A program made the translations under genes and the position numbers. Positions 1-8,642 of a stretch of 64,000 nucleotides of DNA are shown here, one piece after another. Source of the stretch: Streptomyces gossypii (GTDB lineage Bacteria; Actinomycetota; Actinomycetes; Streptomycetales; Streptomycetaceae); assembly GCF_025165795.1 (NCBI RefSeq), contig NZ_JAJAGO010000012.1, positions 186,001-250,000 of the forward strand, in the 5' to 3' direction. Numbering within the stretch: position 1 is the stretch's first letter; every line of letters starts with the position of its first letter. Below the pieces are notes generated by a model that ran no database searches, was not told where the DNA came from, and was given only the letters and a program-made list of their open reading frames with translations.

Positions 1-1426
1 GCTTGAAGACGGCGTCCATGCTCTTGGAGGGGGTCAGCGCCGTCCAGCGGAGCGAGACGGCATAGCCGTCGCGGCTGTCGGGTGCCGAGACGTCGACCGG
101 GGCCTCCTCCCCGACCTTCGCGTACTCGTCCTCGCGGTCGGAGATGATCGGGCCGCTGTTGGTGCCGCGCACCGTGATCTCCCGGTCCTCGCCGCCCGCG
201 ACCTTGATGGTCTCCTTGCGGGTGGTGAACGGGCGCCGCTTGCCGTTGTAGAGGTACCCGTCGTCCTTGACCTCGTGCAGGTACAGATCGGTGACGTCGG
301 CACCGAGGTTGGTCATGCCCCAGGAGATGTCCTGGTTGTGGCCTATGACGACGCCGGGCATGCCCGCGAAGGTGAAGCCGGAGACGTCGAACGGGCAGGC
401 TTCGCTGACGTCGCGGCAGTGCAGGCCCATCTGGTACCAGACGGACGGCAGTTGCGGGGCGAGGTGCGGATCGTTGGCGAGCAGCGGTTTGCCGGTTGTC
501 GTGTACTGGCCGGAAACGACCCATGAGTTGGAGCCGATACCGCTGCCGTTGGGGCCGAGCAGGTCGGGCAGTGCGTCCAGGGCCTTGGCGACGCCGCCGA
601 GCTGGGTCTGTGCCCCCTGCACCGCGTCGTCCATGCCGGGGACCTGGCCGCCGGGGCCCGTCCCGGGGGTGGGGCCCGCGCCCTCGGGCTCGTAGTCCTT
701 GGTGACCGGGTTGACGGAGCCGCCCTCGACGATCGGCTTGTTCCGCTTGGCCGGGTAGGGCGGGTAGAGCTCCTCGATCTCCTGCTTGTCGAAACGGCTC
801 GTCATCAGGGCGCGGTCGATCTCGTCCTGCATGTTGCCGCGCAGGTCCCAGGCCATCGCCTTGAGCCAGGCCACGGAGTCGACCGGGTCCCATTTTTCCG
901 GGCTGTAGTCGTGCTTGAGGTCGAGCGCGGCGTACTCGGCGGAGGCGGCGGCGCCCTTGTGGTCCTTGAGGTAGGCGTTCACGCCGTCCGCGTACGCCTG
1001 GAGGTATTTCTTCGTCTCCGGCGCCAGGGCCTTGTACTCCTTCTCGGCGACCTCGCGCCAGCCGAGGGTGCGCAGGAAGGCGTCGGTCTTGACCTGGCCC
1101 TCGCCGAACATCTCCGACAGCCGGCCGGAGGTCGTGTGGCGCCGGACGTCCATCTCCCAGAAGCGGTCCTGGGCCTGGACGAATCCCTGGGCCAGGAACA
1201 GGTCATGCGAGTTGTCCGCGTACACCTGCGGCACGCCCTGGGCGTCGCGTTTGACGGTGACGGGGCTCTTCAGCGCGGTGATCTTGAGTGATCCCGTGGT
1301 CTGCGGAAAGGACTCACGGACGGTGCTGACACTCCAGTACGTGCCGTAGCCGAGGCCCGCCACGAGCAGCAACACGACTGCGATCACTATCAGGCGGGCG
1401 CGTCGCGAGTTCTTCTTGGCGGGCAT
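1..1426 (-). CDS. penicillin acylase family protein (partial, runs off left edge)
   Basis: N-terminal nucleophile hydrolase of the penicillin/acyl-homoserine-lactone acylase family, which cleaves amide bonds after self-processing into alpha and beta chains. About 475 residues are visible and the C-terminus lies outside the window. Residues about 10-30 form one hydrophobic segment after a basic start (PAKKNSRRARL), fitting a signal anchor or uncleaved export signal. The processing site is visible as GSNSWVVSG, with Ser299 as the expected catalytic residue and new N-terminus of the beta chain. The start ATG at 1426 has AAGGA about six bases upstream. The substrate cannot be read from the sequence. 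It is divergent from the antiporter gene at 1613. Confidence 0.88.
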   Translation of the reverse strand, partial: MPAKKNSRRARLIVIAVVLLLVAGLGYGTYWSVSTVRESFPQTTGSLKITALKSPVTVKRDAQGVPQVYADNSHDLFLAQGFVQAQDRFWEMDVRRHTTSGRLSEMFGEGQVKTDAFLRTLGWREVAEKEYKALAPETKKYLQAYADGVNAYLKDHKGAAASAEYAALDLKHDYSPEKWDPVDSVAWLKAMAWDLRGNMQDEIDRALMTSRFDKQEIEELYPPYPAKRNKPIVEGGSVNPVTKDYEPEGAGPTPGTGPGGQVPGMDDAVQGAQTQLGGVAKALDALPDLLGPNGSGIGSNSWVVSGQYTTTGKPLLANDPHLAPQLPSVWYQMGLHCRDVSEACPFDVSGFTFAGMPGVVIGHNQDISWGMTNLGADVTDLYLHEVKDDGYLYNGKRRPFTTRKETIKVAGGEDREITVRGTNSGPIISDREDEYAKVGEEAPVDVSAPDSRDGYAVSLRWTALTPSKSMDAVFK

Positions 1427-1612
1427 CGCTGTCCTTCGAGGGGCACGGTGGTCCTGGGCAGTGCTGGAGCAACCATAGGCCGAACCGGTGAGCCGCCCGA
1501 CAGGGAGTCAGGGGAGCCGGGCGCGGGTACCGCCTGGGTTCCCGGCCCGATGCAAGGTTCAAGCGATGGTAAATTCTTAGTCATGCGAACGAACTAGCGG
1601 GAGGAGCGGCCC

Positions 1613-3121
1613 CTGACTATCGACACCCTCAACCAGCTCATGCTGATCAGCGCTGTCGTCCTGCTCGTCGCGATGGGCGCCGTCCGGCTCTCGTCCCGTA
1701 CTGGCCTTCCCAGTCTGCTCATCTACCTCGGTATCGGCGTCGCCATCGGACAGGACGGCTTCGGCCTCGACTTCGAGGACCCCGAACTCACCCAGGTCCT
1801 CGGCTACGCCGCCCTGGTGGTGATTCTCGCCGAGGGCGGTCTCGGCACCAAATGGCGGGACATCCGCCCGGCGATGCCGGTAGCCGCCGCGCTGGCGACG
1901 GTCGGCGTCGGGGTGAGCGTCGGAGTCGTCGCGTGCGCGGCCCACTATCTCATCGGCCTGGAGTGGCTGACGGCGCTCATCGTGGGCGCGGTGGTCTCCT
2001 CGACCGACGCGGCGGCGGTCTTCTCCGTGCTGCGCAAGGTACCGCTGCCGCAACGCCTGACGGGCGCCCTGGAGGCGGAGTCGGGATTCAACGACGCGCC
2101 GGTGGTAATCCTGGTCGTGGCGCTCTCCGGCTTCGAGGAGGACCCGCACAGCTGGTACGTGCTGATCGGCATGATCCTGCTGCAGCTGGCCATCGGACTA
2201 ACGGCCGGTGTGCTGACCGGCCGCCTCGGCGCGTACGCCCTGCGCCGGGTGGCGCTTCCCGCGTCGGGTCTCTACCCGATCGCGGTCATGGCACTGTGCG
2301 TTCTGGCGTACGCCGGGGGCGCGGTGGCGCAGGGCAGTGGCTTCCTCTCGGTCTATGTCTGCGCCCTGATCCTCGGGAACTCCAAGCTGCCGCACCGGCC
2401 CGCCGTACGCGGCTTCGCCGACGGGCTGGCCTGGCTCGCACAGATCGGTCTCTTCGTACTGCTCGGGCTGCTGGTCACGCCCCACGAGCTGCTCGACGAC
2501 GCCTGGCCGGCGCTGGTGATCGGGCTCGCGCTGACCCTCGTGGCGCGTCCGCTGTCGGTGGTGATGAGCGTGCTGCCCTTCCGGACGCCCTGGCAGGATC
2601 AGGTGCTGCTCTCCTGGGCGGGCCTGCGCGGCGCGGTGCCCATCGTGCTCGCGACGATTCCGATGGTCGCCCAGGTGCGGGACAGCGAGCGGATCTTCAA
2701 CATCGTCTTCGTCCTCGTCGTGGTCTTCACACTGGTCCAGGGCCCGACGCTGCCCTGGCTGGCGGGCAAGCTGCGGCTCGCGGAGTCCGTGGGTCCACAG
2801 GATGTGGACATCGAGTCGGCCCCGCTCGAGAGGCTGCACGGGCACCTGCTTTCGGTGTCCATCCCGGAGAGATCGCGCATGCACGGCGTGGAGGTCGGGG
2901 AGCTCCGGCTGCCGCACGGCGCGGCGGTGACGCTCGTCGTACGGAACGGCGACAGCTTCGTGCCGCTGCCGACGACCATATTGCGCCGGGGCGACGAACT
3001 GCTGGTCGTGGCGACCGACGCGGTGCTGGACAGCACGGAGCAGCGGCTCCTGGCGGTCGGCCGGGGCGGCAAGCTGGCGGGGTGGCTGGGCACCGACGGC
3101 GACACGGAGATCCGCAGCTGA
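1613..3121 (+). CDS. potassium/proton antiporter, CPA1 type with C-terminal TrkA_C domain
   Basis: Monovalent cation:proton antiporter of the inner membrane, about 502 residues, resembling the NhaP2/CvrA group. Roughly 12 hydrophobic segments fill residues 1-395. Within them are STDAAAVF, carrying a membrane-embedded Asp, and ESGFNDAPV, the CPA1 Asn-Asp signature. A soluble TrkA_C-like regulatory domain covers about 405-480. Start choice is unusual: GGGAGGAG at 1599-1606 lies about seven bases before an in-frame CTG at 1613. The first ATG (1640) has no ribosome binding site and would remove residues just before the first helix. The ion is inferred from family resemblance. Confidence 0.85.
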   Translation: MTIDTLNQLMLISAVVLLVAMGAVRLSSRTGLPSLLIYLGIGVAIGQDGFGLDFEDPELTQVLGYAALVVILAEGGLGTKWRDIRPAMPVAAALATVGVGVSVGVVACAAHYLIGLEWLTALIVGAVVSSTDAAAVFSVLRKVPLPQRLTGALEAESGFNDAPVVILVVALSGFEEDPHSWYVLIGMILLQLAIGLTAGVLTGRLGAYALRRVALPASGLYPIAVMALCVLAYAGGAVAQGSGFLSVYVCALILGNSKLPHRPAVRGFADGLAWLAQIGLFVLLGLLVTPHELLDDAWPALVIGLALTLVARPLSVVMSVLPFRTPWQDQVLLSWAGLRGAVPIVLATIPMVAQVRDSERIFNIVFVLVVVFTLVQGPTLPWLAGKLRLAESVGPQDVDIESAPLERLHGHLLSVSIPERSRMHGVEVGELRLPHGAAVTLVVRNGDSFVPLPTTILRRGDELLVVATDAVLDSTEQRLLAVGRGGKLAGWLGTDGDTEIRS

Positions 3122-3181
3122 CGGGACTGTGACCCGCATCCAGTGGACTATGCAGCGGAAATACTGCACGATGGAGCGTCG

Positions 3182-3208
3182 TTAGCACTCCACAGGGAAG
3201 AGTGCCAG
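3182..3208 (+). promoter_or_regulatory. CIRCE-like HrcA operator before the FmdB gene
   Basis: TTAGCACTC (3182-3190), nine bases, then GAGTGCCAG (3200-3208). The CIRCE consensus is TTAGCACTC-N9-GAGTGCTAA, so the left arm matches 9/9, the spacer exactly, and the right arm 7/9. The right arm overlaps the ribosome binding site of the gene starting at 3218, which suits repression by HrcA. No promoter was assigned. Confidence 0.6.
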
Positions 3209-3217
3209 GAGGAAGCA

Positions 3218-3628
3218 GTGCCGACCTACCAGTACCAGTGCACCCAGTGCGGCGATGGCCTAGAGGTGGTGCAGAAATTCACCGATGACTCGCTCACCGA
3301 GTGCCCGAACTGCGAGGGACGCCTGAAGAAGGTCTTCTCGGCGGTCGGCATCGTCTTCAAGGGTTCCGGGTTCTACCGGAACGACAGCCGGGGCAGTACG
3401 ACCAGCAGTACGAGCGCCTCGTCGTCCGGTTCGTCCTCGGACTCGTCCGGCTCTTCGGGGTCGTCGGGGTCCTCCGACTCCTCGGGGTCGGGTTCGTCCG
3501 GTTCAGGGTCGTCCGGCTCGGATTCTTCAGGTTCATCCAGCTCGGGTTCATCCAGCTCAGGTTCGTCGGGCTCCGGCTCCTCGGACAAGGGCGGCAGCAA
3601 GAGCGCCAAGAGCGCTTCCGCCGCCTGA
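3218..3628 (+). CDS. FmdB family zinc-ribbon protein with Ser/Gly-rich tail
   Basis: Small protein of 136 residues. The N-terminal FmdB/putative regulatory zinc ribbon has two CxxC knuckles (C8/C11 and C29/C32) that should bind one zinc. A low-complexity Ser/Gly tail covers about residues 60-136. It starts with GTG at 3218 after AGGAGGAAG. The molecular role of the family is not established; FmdB was first linked to formamidase/amidase regulation. A CIRCE-like dyad overlaps its leader, suggesting heat-shock control by HrcA. Downstream, the MTA phosphorylase gene is separated by about 100 bp. Confidence 0.85.
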   Translation: MPTYQYQCTQCGDGLEVVQKFTDDSLTECPNCEGRLKKVFSAVGIVFKGSGFYRNDSRGSTTSSTSASSSGSSSDSSGSSGSSGSSDSSGSGSSGSGSSGSDSSGSSSSGSSSSGSSGSGSSDKGGSKSAKSASAA

Positions 3629-3731
3629 GGCAGGCCCACTGCCGGGCGCCCGTTGGCGGGCGCCCGGCGCTTGCCCGCCCGCCCGCCACAGCGCCGGACG
3701 CGCGCCTGAACACACCCCGTAGGGTGAGCAC

Positions 3732-4562
3732 ATGAGCGCACAGGCAGAGATCGGCGTCATCGGCGGCTCGGGCTTCTACTCGTTCCTCGACGATGTGACA
3801 GAGATCACCGTCGATACACCCTACGGGGAGCCCAGCGACTCGCTCTTCCTCGGCGAGCTCGGCGGACGCCGGATCGCCTTTCTCCCTCGGCACGGCCGCA
3901 AACACCATCTGCCGCCGCACCGGATCAACTACCGCGCCAACCTGTGGGCACTGCGCGCCACCGGCGTACGCCAGGTGCTCGCACCGTGTGCCGTCGGCGG
4001 CCTGCGGCCCGAGTACGGGCCCGGCACGCTCGTCGTCCCGGATCAGCTGGTGGACCGCACAAAGACACGCACACAGACCTACTTCGACGGCGAGCCGCTC
4101 CCCGATGGCTCGCAGCCCAATGTGGTGCACCTCACGTTCGCCGATCCGTACTGCGGGCCGGGGCGGGCGGCGGCGCTGGCAGCGGCGCGCGGGCAGGACT
4201 GGGAGCCGGTGGACGGCGGCACGCTGTGCGTGGTCGAGGGTCCCCGCTTCTCGACGCGCGCCGAATCCCGCTGGCATGCGCGGCAGGGCTGGTCCGTCGT
4301 CGGCATGACCGGGCATCCGGAGGCCATCCTCGCCCGTGAGCTGGGGCTCTGCTACGCCGCTCTGGCGCTCGTCACGGATCTGGACGCCGGGGCGGAGACG
4401 GGTGACGGCGTCTCGCACGAGGAAGTGCTGAAGGTCTTCGGGGAGAACGTGGGGCGGCTGCGCGACGTGCTCTTCGACACGGTGGCCAGGCTGCCGGTCA
4501 CCCGCGACTGCGCGTGCGTGACCGCCCTGGACGGTATGGATCTGGGCATCGAACTGCCCTGA
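3732..4562 (+). CDS. mtnP: S-methyl-5'-thioadenosine phosphorylase
   Basis: 276-residue cytosolic nucleoside phosphorylase of the PNP/MTAP family. It splits methylthioadenosine with phosphate into adenine and methylthioribose-1-phosphate for methionine salvage. Seen: the N-terminal IGGSGFY phosphate-binding loop, FLPRHGRKHHLPPHRINYRANL (quoted here as the segment near residues 55-76 with its His cluster), a GTLCVVEGPRFSTRAESRW-type segment, and VVGMTGHPEA with the ribose-binding Met. Length is normal for the family. Some actinobacterial members prefer other purine nucleosides, so substrate is by homology. Confidence 0.88.
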   Translation: MSAQAEIGVIGGSGFYSFLDDVTEITVDTPYGEPSDSLFLGELGGRRIAFLPRHGRKHHLPPHRINYRANLWALRATGVRQVLAPCAVGGLRPEYGPGTLVVPDQLVDRTKTRTQTYFDGEPLPDGSQPNVVHLTFADPYCGPGRAAALAAARGQDWEPVDGGTLCVVEGPRFSTRAESRWHARQGWSVVGMTGHPEAILARELGLCYAALALVTDLDAGAETGDGVSHEEVLKVFGENVGRLRDVLFDTVARLPVTRDCACVTALDGMDLGIELP

Positions 4563-4690
4563 AGAGTCCCCGATCACCCTCGCGAGTGGCCGAGTTGTCC
4601 ACAACTGCGGGGTAGTCCACAGGGCCGAGCAGGATCTGCCGAAACCGTGCACCGTGAGGTCGGAAGGCTCACGTTTCCTCACGGCAGGCG

Positions 4691-5293
4691 GTGACCGTCA
4701 TGTCCCATGATCCCGGCCCCATCCCCCGCCGCTCCGGCAGCGGAGCGGGCTTCGCCCCACCCCGCTGCGGCGTTCCCGAGTTCGGCAGTCCCATCCGTGC
4801 GGGCGGCGCGGCCGGGCGGCACCGGCTGCGCCGGGCGATGCGCCGCCGACGCCGCACCGTCGCCGCCGGTCTGGCGGTCACCGCGGCCGCCATCGCCGCC
4901 GTGCCGCACGGCCGGGACGGCCCGCCCCGGCCCGCCGGCGCCACCGCCTCGGACGCGGGGCCCGGCGGCACGGCTGACGCCGAGGCGATCGCTGCTCCCG
5001 TGACGGTCGCCGCGCCCGTACGCATCGCGGACGCGGCCACGGTCCGGCTGCTGCGCCCAGGCGACCGGGTCGATGTGATCGCGAGCACCGGCGATTCGGA
5101 GTCCGCCCGGGTGATGGCCCGGCGGGCCCGGGTCGAGGAGGTGCCAGAGCCGGAGCCCGTCGACGGCGAGGACGAGGCCTTCCGCGCGGGCGGTGCCGAC
5201 GGAGCCCTTGTCGTGCTCACCGTGCCCCGTGGCACGGCCACCCAGCTCGCGGGCGCCGGAGCGGACACCCGGCTGGCGGTGACGCTGTGCTGA
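4691..5293 (+). CDS. SAF-domain (CpaB/RcpC-like) secreted or membrane protein
   Basis: About 200 residues. A basic stretch with many Arg (residues 43-57) precedes a hydrophobic segment (AAGLAVTAAAIAAV, about 58-71). An SAF-like region follows (about 95-200) with AAPVRIADAATVRLLRPGDRVDVIAS, typical of CpaB/RcpC pilus-assembly proteins. Alternative start ATG at 4700; neither start has a strong ribosome binding site. No pilus genes lie nearby, so a pilus role is not supported by context. It is likely cotranscribed with mscL about 215 bp downstream. Confidence 0.65.
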   Translation: MTVMSHDPGPIPRRSGSGAGFAPPRCGVPEFGSPIRAGGAAGRHRLRRAMRRRRRTVAAGLAVTAAAIAAVPHGRDGPPRPAGATASDAGPGGTADAEAIAAPVTVAAPVRIADAATVRLLRPGDRVDVIASTGDSESARVMARRARVEEVPEPEPVDGEDEAFRAGGADGALVVLTVPRGTATQLAGAGADTRLAVTLC

Positions 5294-5509
5294 GGGAGCC
5301 CGTTGTCTTCCTGGTGTTGCTCAAAGTGGTCCTGCTGACTTCCCCACTGCTGTGGCGCCACAAGCGGTTGGTCCCACTTCCGGGGCGTACTGGTGTCCGC
5401 GGAGCACTCCGTACGGCTCGTTCGGATTGGACATCCCGAAGCGGGCTCAGGCACGGTGAGCGGCATTCCGTTTCCTGCGGAATCAGATCATCCGAGAAGG
5501 GGCAGTCCG

Positions 5510-6037
5510 TTGAGCGGCGAGAACAGCGGAAGCAGTGGCGTCCTGACGGGGTTCAAGGCGTTCCTCCTCCGGGGCAACGTCGTCGAGCTGGCTGTCGCCG
5601 TCGTGATCGGCACTGCGTTCAGCAAGATCGTCGACTCGGTCGTCAAGGGATTCGTCAACCCGCTGGTAGGAGCCGTAGGCACCAAGAATCTGGACGACTA
5701 CCGCTCCTGTCTGCGCGGCCCGTGCGAGACGGATCCAGCGACGGGCGAGATCCTGACCGGTGTTCCGATCAGCTGGGGCGCGGTGCTCAGCGCTTCGCTG
5801 ACCTTCCTGATCACCGCCGCGGTCGTCTACTTCCTCATGATCCTGCCGATGACCAAGTACAAGGAGCGGCAGGCCGCGAAGAATCCGGTGGCGGAGGTGG
5901 AGGCCGGCCCGAGCGAGGTCCAGCTGCTGACCGAGATCCGCGATGCGCTGGTCTCCCAGCGCGACGGCTCGGTCGCCGAGGGAGCGGGCGGCCCGCCGCT
6001 GGTGGCCCCGCGCGACGGCGGCACCGGCCCGAAGTAG
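5510..6037 (+). CDS. mscL: large-conductance mechanosensitive channel MscL
   Basis: Pentameric inner-membrane channel that opens under membrane tension and protects against hypo-osmotic lysis. From TTG at 5510 the protein has 175 residues; AAGGGG lies about eight bases upstream. Residues about 10-40 carry the MscL signature (GFKAFLLRGNVVELAVAVVIG) and TM1. The second helix spans about 90-115. The extracellular loop contains two Cys (SCLRGPCETD), not usual in E. coli MscL. A cytoplasmic bundle follows, then a Gly/Pro-rich tail longer than in short homologues. An upstream in-frame extension exists but lacks support. Confidence 0.92.
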   Translation: MSGENSGSSGVLTGFKAFLLRGNVVELAVAVVIGTAFSKIVDSVVKGFVNPLVGAVGTKNLDDYRSCLRGPCETDPATGEILTGVPISWGAVLSASLTFLITAAVVYFLMILPMTKYKERQAAKNPVAEVEAGPSEVQLLTEIRDALVSQRDGSVAEGAGGPPLVAPRDGGTGPK

Positions 6038-6055
6038 CGCCGGCCCGGAGAGACG

Positions 6056-6247
6056 CTAGATGTGATGCGGAGGCTTCTCGTCCAGGAAACGGGTCAGGTC
6101 GGCCGCGGAGCCGTCCTCGCCGTCCGTGGACTGCTCTCCCCAGCCGCCGTCTCCGGACTGGCCCCACAGCTGCGCGCTCTGTGCGGACTGCTGACTCAGC
6201 GGGTCGTCGAAGATCAGCTGCTCGGACGGCTGCGGGCGGGTGCTCAT
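6056..6247 (-). CDS. small conserved hypothetical protein
   Basis: 63-residue, Gln/Ser/Asp-rich soluble protein beginning MSTRPQPSEQLIFDDPL and ending DEKPPHHI. No domain is recognised. GGGAG lies only two bases from the ATG, so translation signals are weak. It is convergent with mscL and divergent from the peptidase gene at 6296. Acidic, low-complexity composition and position make it a plausible real short gene. Confidence 0.5.
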   Translation of the reverse strand: MSTRPQPSEQLIFDDPLSQQSAQSAQLWGQSGDGGWGEQSTDGEDGSAADLTRFLDEKPPHHI

Positions 6248-6295
6248 GGCTCCCAGGGTAACGACCGCATCAGGTCGTAAGGGCACCATGGCCTC

Positions 6296-7321
6296 ATGGA
6301 CTCCCTCACCGATGTAGCGGGCCTGCTGGTGGGCCACGCCCAGCGCACCGAAGACGGCTGGCTCAGCGGGACGACCGTGGTCCTCGCGCCCGAGGGCGGG
6401 GCGGTCGCGGCGGTGGACGTACGGGGCGGCGGGCCGGGCACCCGTGAGACCGACGCACTCGATCCGCGCAATCTGGTGCAGCGCGTCGAGGCGGTGGTAC
6501 TCACGGGTGGCAGCGCCTTCGGGCTGGACGCCGCCTCCGGGGTGGTGGCCTGGCTGGAGGAGCGGGGGCGCGGCTTCCCGGTCGGCCCCGATCCTGCCCA
6601 GGTGGTGCCGGTGGTTCCGACGGCCAGTCTCTTCGACCTCGGGCGAGGCGGCGACTGGCGGGCCCGTCCCGGCGCTGCACTGGGCCGTGAGGCCGTCGGG
6701 AGGGCGGGGCCGACCGTGGTGGCGCAGGGCAGCGTCGGTGCCGGTACGGGAGCGGTCGCCGAGGGGCTCAAGGGCGGGGTCGGCTCCGCCGCCCACGTGC
6801 TCCCCTCCGGTGTGACGGTGGGAGCGCTGGCTGTGGTGAACGCGGCCGGTTCAGTGCTGGATCCGGAGACGGGGGTGCTCTACGGGGAACTGTGGGAGGC
6901 AGGCGGTCCGTCCGCACCCTCCGCCGCGCGTCATGCCGAGGCACAGCGGCAGCTTGCCGCGGCCAGGGAGGAGTCCGCACGGCGATCGGCCGGGTCCGTG
7001 CAGCCACCACTGAACACGACGCTCGCGGTGGTGGCGACAGATGCCGTCCTCACCCGGGCCCAGGCCCAGAAACTCGCGGGCACCGCACACGACGGGCTGG
7101 CGCGGGCCGTGCGTCCGGTGCATCTGCTCAACGACGGTGACACGGTCTTCACGCTGGCCACCGGCGATCACCCGGTCGACGGCATGGGGTTGAACGAACT
7201 GCTGGGGGCGGGGGCGGATGTGCTCACGCGCGCCGTGGTGCGGGGGGTGCTGGCCGCGGAGGGGGTGGACGGCCCGGGAGGCGTCTTCCCTTCATACCGC
7301 GACCTGTACGGGCGCCGCTGA
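6296..7321 (+). CDS. P1 family peptidase (DmpA/NylC-type)
   Basis: 341-residue N-terminal nucleophile hydrolase of the DmpA/NylC family (L-aminopeptidase/D-esterase or 6-aminohexanoate-oligomer hydrolase type). It should self-cleave into two chains. Seen: an N-terminal DVAGLLVGH segment, VVLTGGSAFGLDAASGV (about residues 69-85), and LNTTLAVVATDA, where N240-T241 is the expected autocleavage site and nucleophile. Length fits the family. The natural substrate cannot be assigned. Its 3' end faces hrdD across a short tandem-repeat region. Confidence 0.85.
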   Translation: MDSLTDVAGLLVGHAQRTEDGWLSGTTVVLAPEGGAVAAVDVRGGGPGTRETDALDPRNLVQRVEAVVLTGGSAFGLDAASGVVAWLEERGRGFPVGPDPAQVVPVVPTASLFDLGRGGDWRARPGAALGREAVGRAGPTVVAQGSVGAGTGAVAEGLKGGVGSAAHVLPSGVTVGALAVVNAAGSVLDPETGVLYGELWEAGGPSAPSAARHAEAQRQLAAAREESARRSAGSVQPPLNTTLAVVATDAVLTRAQAQKLAGTAHDGLARAVRPVHLLNDGDTVFTLATGDHPVDGMGLNELLGAGADVLTRAVVRGVLAAEGVDGPGGVFPSYRDLYGRR

Positions 7322-7342
7322 CACACGGAGCGGCGCTGATCC

Positions 7343-7392
7343 GCGCCAGCTGAATCAGCGCCAGCTGAATCAGCGCCAGCTGAATCAGCGCC
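7343..7392. repeat. 15-bp tandem repeat, 3.3 copies
   Basis: Unit GCGCCAGCTGAATCA occurs three times without change (7343-7357, 7358-7372, 7373-7387), followed by a further GCGCC. Each unit contains the palindrome CAGCTG. It sits between the convergent ends of the peptidase gene and hrdD. Confidence 0.9.
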
Positions 7393-7451
7393 GGAGCGGA
7401 CCCGGCCGCCCCTGCCCCGGTCGGGCGGCCGGAACGGGAGCGCGGGGGCTG

Positions 7452-8471
7452 CTACGCCGCCGCGTCGAAGCCGGTGTCGCGGGCGAGCCGCTTCAGCTCC
7501 AGCAGCGCGTGCTTCTCGATCTGCCGGATCCGCTCCCTGGTCAGGCCGTGCTGCTTGCCGACCTCCGTGAGGGTGCGCTCCCGGCCGTCCTCCATGCCGT
7601 ACCGCGACTTGATGATCGAGGCGGTACGGGGGTCGAGGCGGCCGATGAGGTCCTCCAGCTCCTCCCGGCGCAGCAGCGTCATCACGGACTGCTCCGGAGA
7701 GGCTGCCGAGGTGTCCTCGAGCAGATCGCCGAACTGGGTCTCGCCCTCGTCGTCCACCGACATGTTGAGAGAGACCGGGTCGCGTGCCCAGTCCAGGACG
7801 TCGCCGACGCGCTCCGGGGTGGAGTCCAGTTCGGAAGCGATCTCCGCGTGCTCCGGGTCGCGGCCGTTCTCGCGGTTGAACTCGCGCTGCACCCGCCGGA
7901 TCCGCCCCAGCTCCTCCACCAGGTGGACGGGCAGCCGGATCGTGCGGGACTGGTCGGCGATGGAGCGGGTGATTGCCTGCCGGATCCACCACGTGGCGTA
8001 CGTGGAGAACTTGAAGCCCTTCTTGTAGTCGAACTTCTCGACCGCGCGCACGAGGCCCGCGTTCCCCTCCTGGATCAGGTCGAGCAGGGGGAGGCCGCTA
8101 CGGGGGTAGCGGCGGGCGACGGCGACCACGAGGCGCAGGTTCGACCGGATGAAGACGTCCTTAGCCCGCTCGCTGCTGGCGACTATCGCCTCCAGCTCGG
8201 CACGGCTTGCCTCGGCACTCGGCGCGTCGGCTGCCGGGCTCTCCTCGGCTCCGTCGAGTATCCTGCGGGCATAGACGCCCGCCTCGATGTCGAGTGAGAG
8301 CTCGACCTCCTTGGCCGCGTCGAGCAGCGGCGTACGGGCGATCTCGTCCAGGTACATGCCGACCAGATCACGGTCCGCCACTTCTCCGCCGCTCGTGACG
8401 CGAGCGCTCCTGGCCGAGTCGGCCGCACCGGTAGTGGCAGCCTGACGACGGGCGACGGCACGGGTTGCCAT
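7452..8471 (-). CDS. hrdD: RNA polymerase principal-like (group 2) sigma factor HrdD
   Basis: 339-residue sigma-70 group 2 factor. After a basic N-terminus (MATRAVARRQ) come region 1.2 (DRDLVGMYLDEIARTPLL), regions 2.1-2.4 (RSNLRLVVAVARRYP, DLIQEGNAGL, FKFSTYATWWIRQAI), region 3 (LPVHLVEELGRIRRV) and region 4 helix-turn-helix (TLTEVGKQHGLTRERIRQIE). Length and N-terminal sequence agree best with Streptomyces HrdD rather than HrdB, which is much longer. In S. coelicolor, as I recall, hrdD is also flanked by a TetR regulator. Group 2 factors are dispensable and often expressed under sigma-B- or SigE-like control; no such promoter was assigned here. Confidence 0.85.
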   Translation of the reverse strand: MATRAVARRQAATTGAADSARSARVTSGGEVADRDLVGMYLDEIARTPLLDAAKEVELSLDIEAGVYARRILDGAEESPAADAPSAEASRAELEAIVASSERAKDVFIRSNLRLVVAVARRYPRSGLPLLDLIQEGNAGLVRAVEKFDYKKGFKFSTYATWWIRQAITRSIADQSRTIRLPVHLVEELGRIRRVQREFNRENGRDPEHAEIASELDSTPERVGDVLDWARDPVSLNMSVDDEGETQFGDLLEDTSAASPEQSVMTLLRREELEDLIGRLDPRTASIIKSRYGMEDGRERTLTEVGKQHGLTRERIRQIEKHALLELKRLARDTGFDAAA

Positions 8472-8642
8472 GCGTGCTCCCTTGCGTGGTCTACAAACTG
8501 GTCGGTGGCTGGAGACGGGTGCTCCTTCTCGAGTGCCCGCTTCCGTTGGAAACAACGAGGGGAAACCGGACAGAATTCCCACAACGCACATCATTTTTCG
8601 GATCATGCAGTATCCTGCGCCGCCACTACGGGGGGAAGAACA

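Noticed and set aside
3373..3741. Minus-strand protein with acidic EPDEPELDEPEE repeats
   Set aside because: Reverse complement of the Ser/Gly codon repeats of the FmdB tail; no ribosome binding site and no independent support.
7343..7392. Tandem repeats as a CRISPR array
   Set aside because: Units are contiguous with no spacers, and no cas genes occur. No CRISPR-like array was seen in the whole window.
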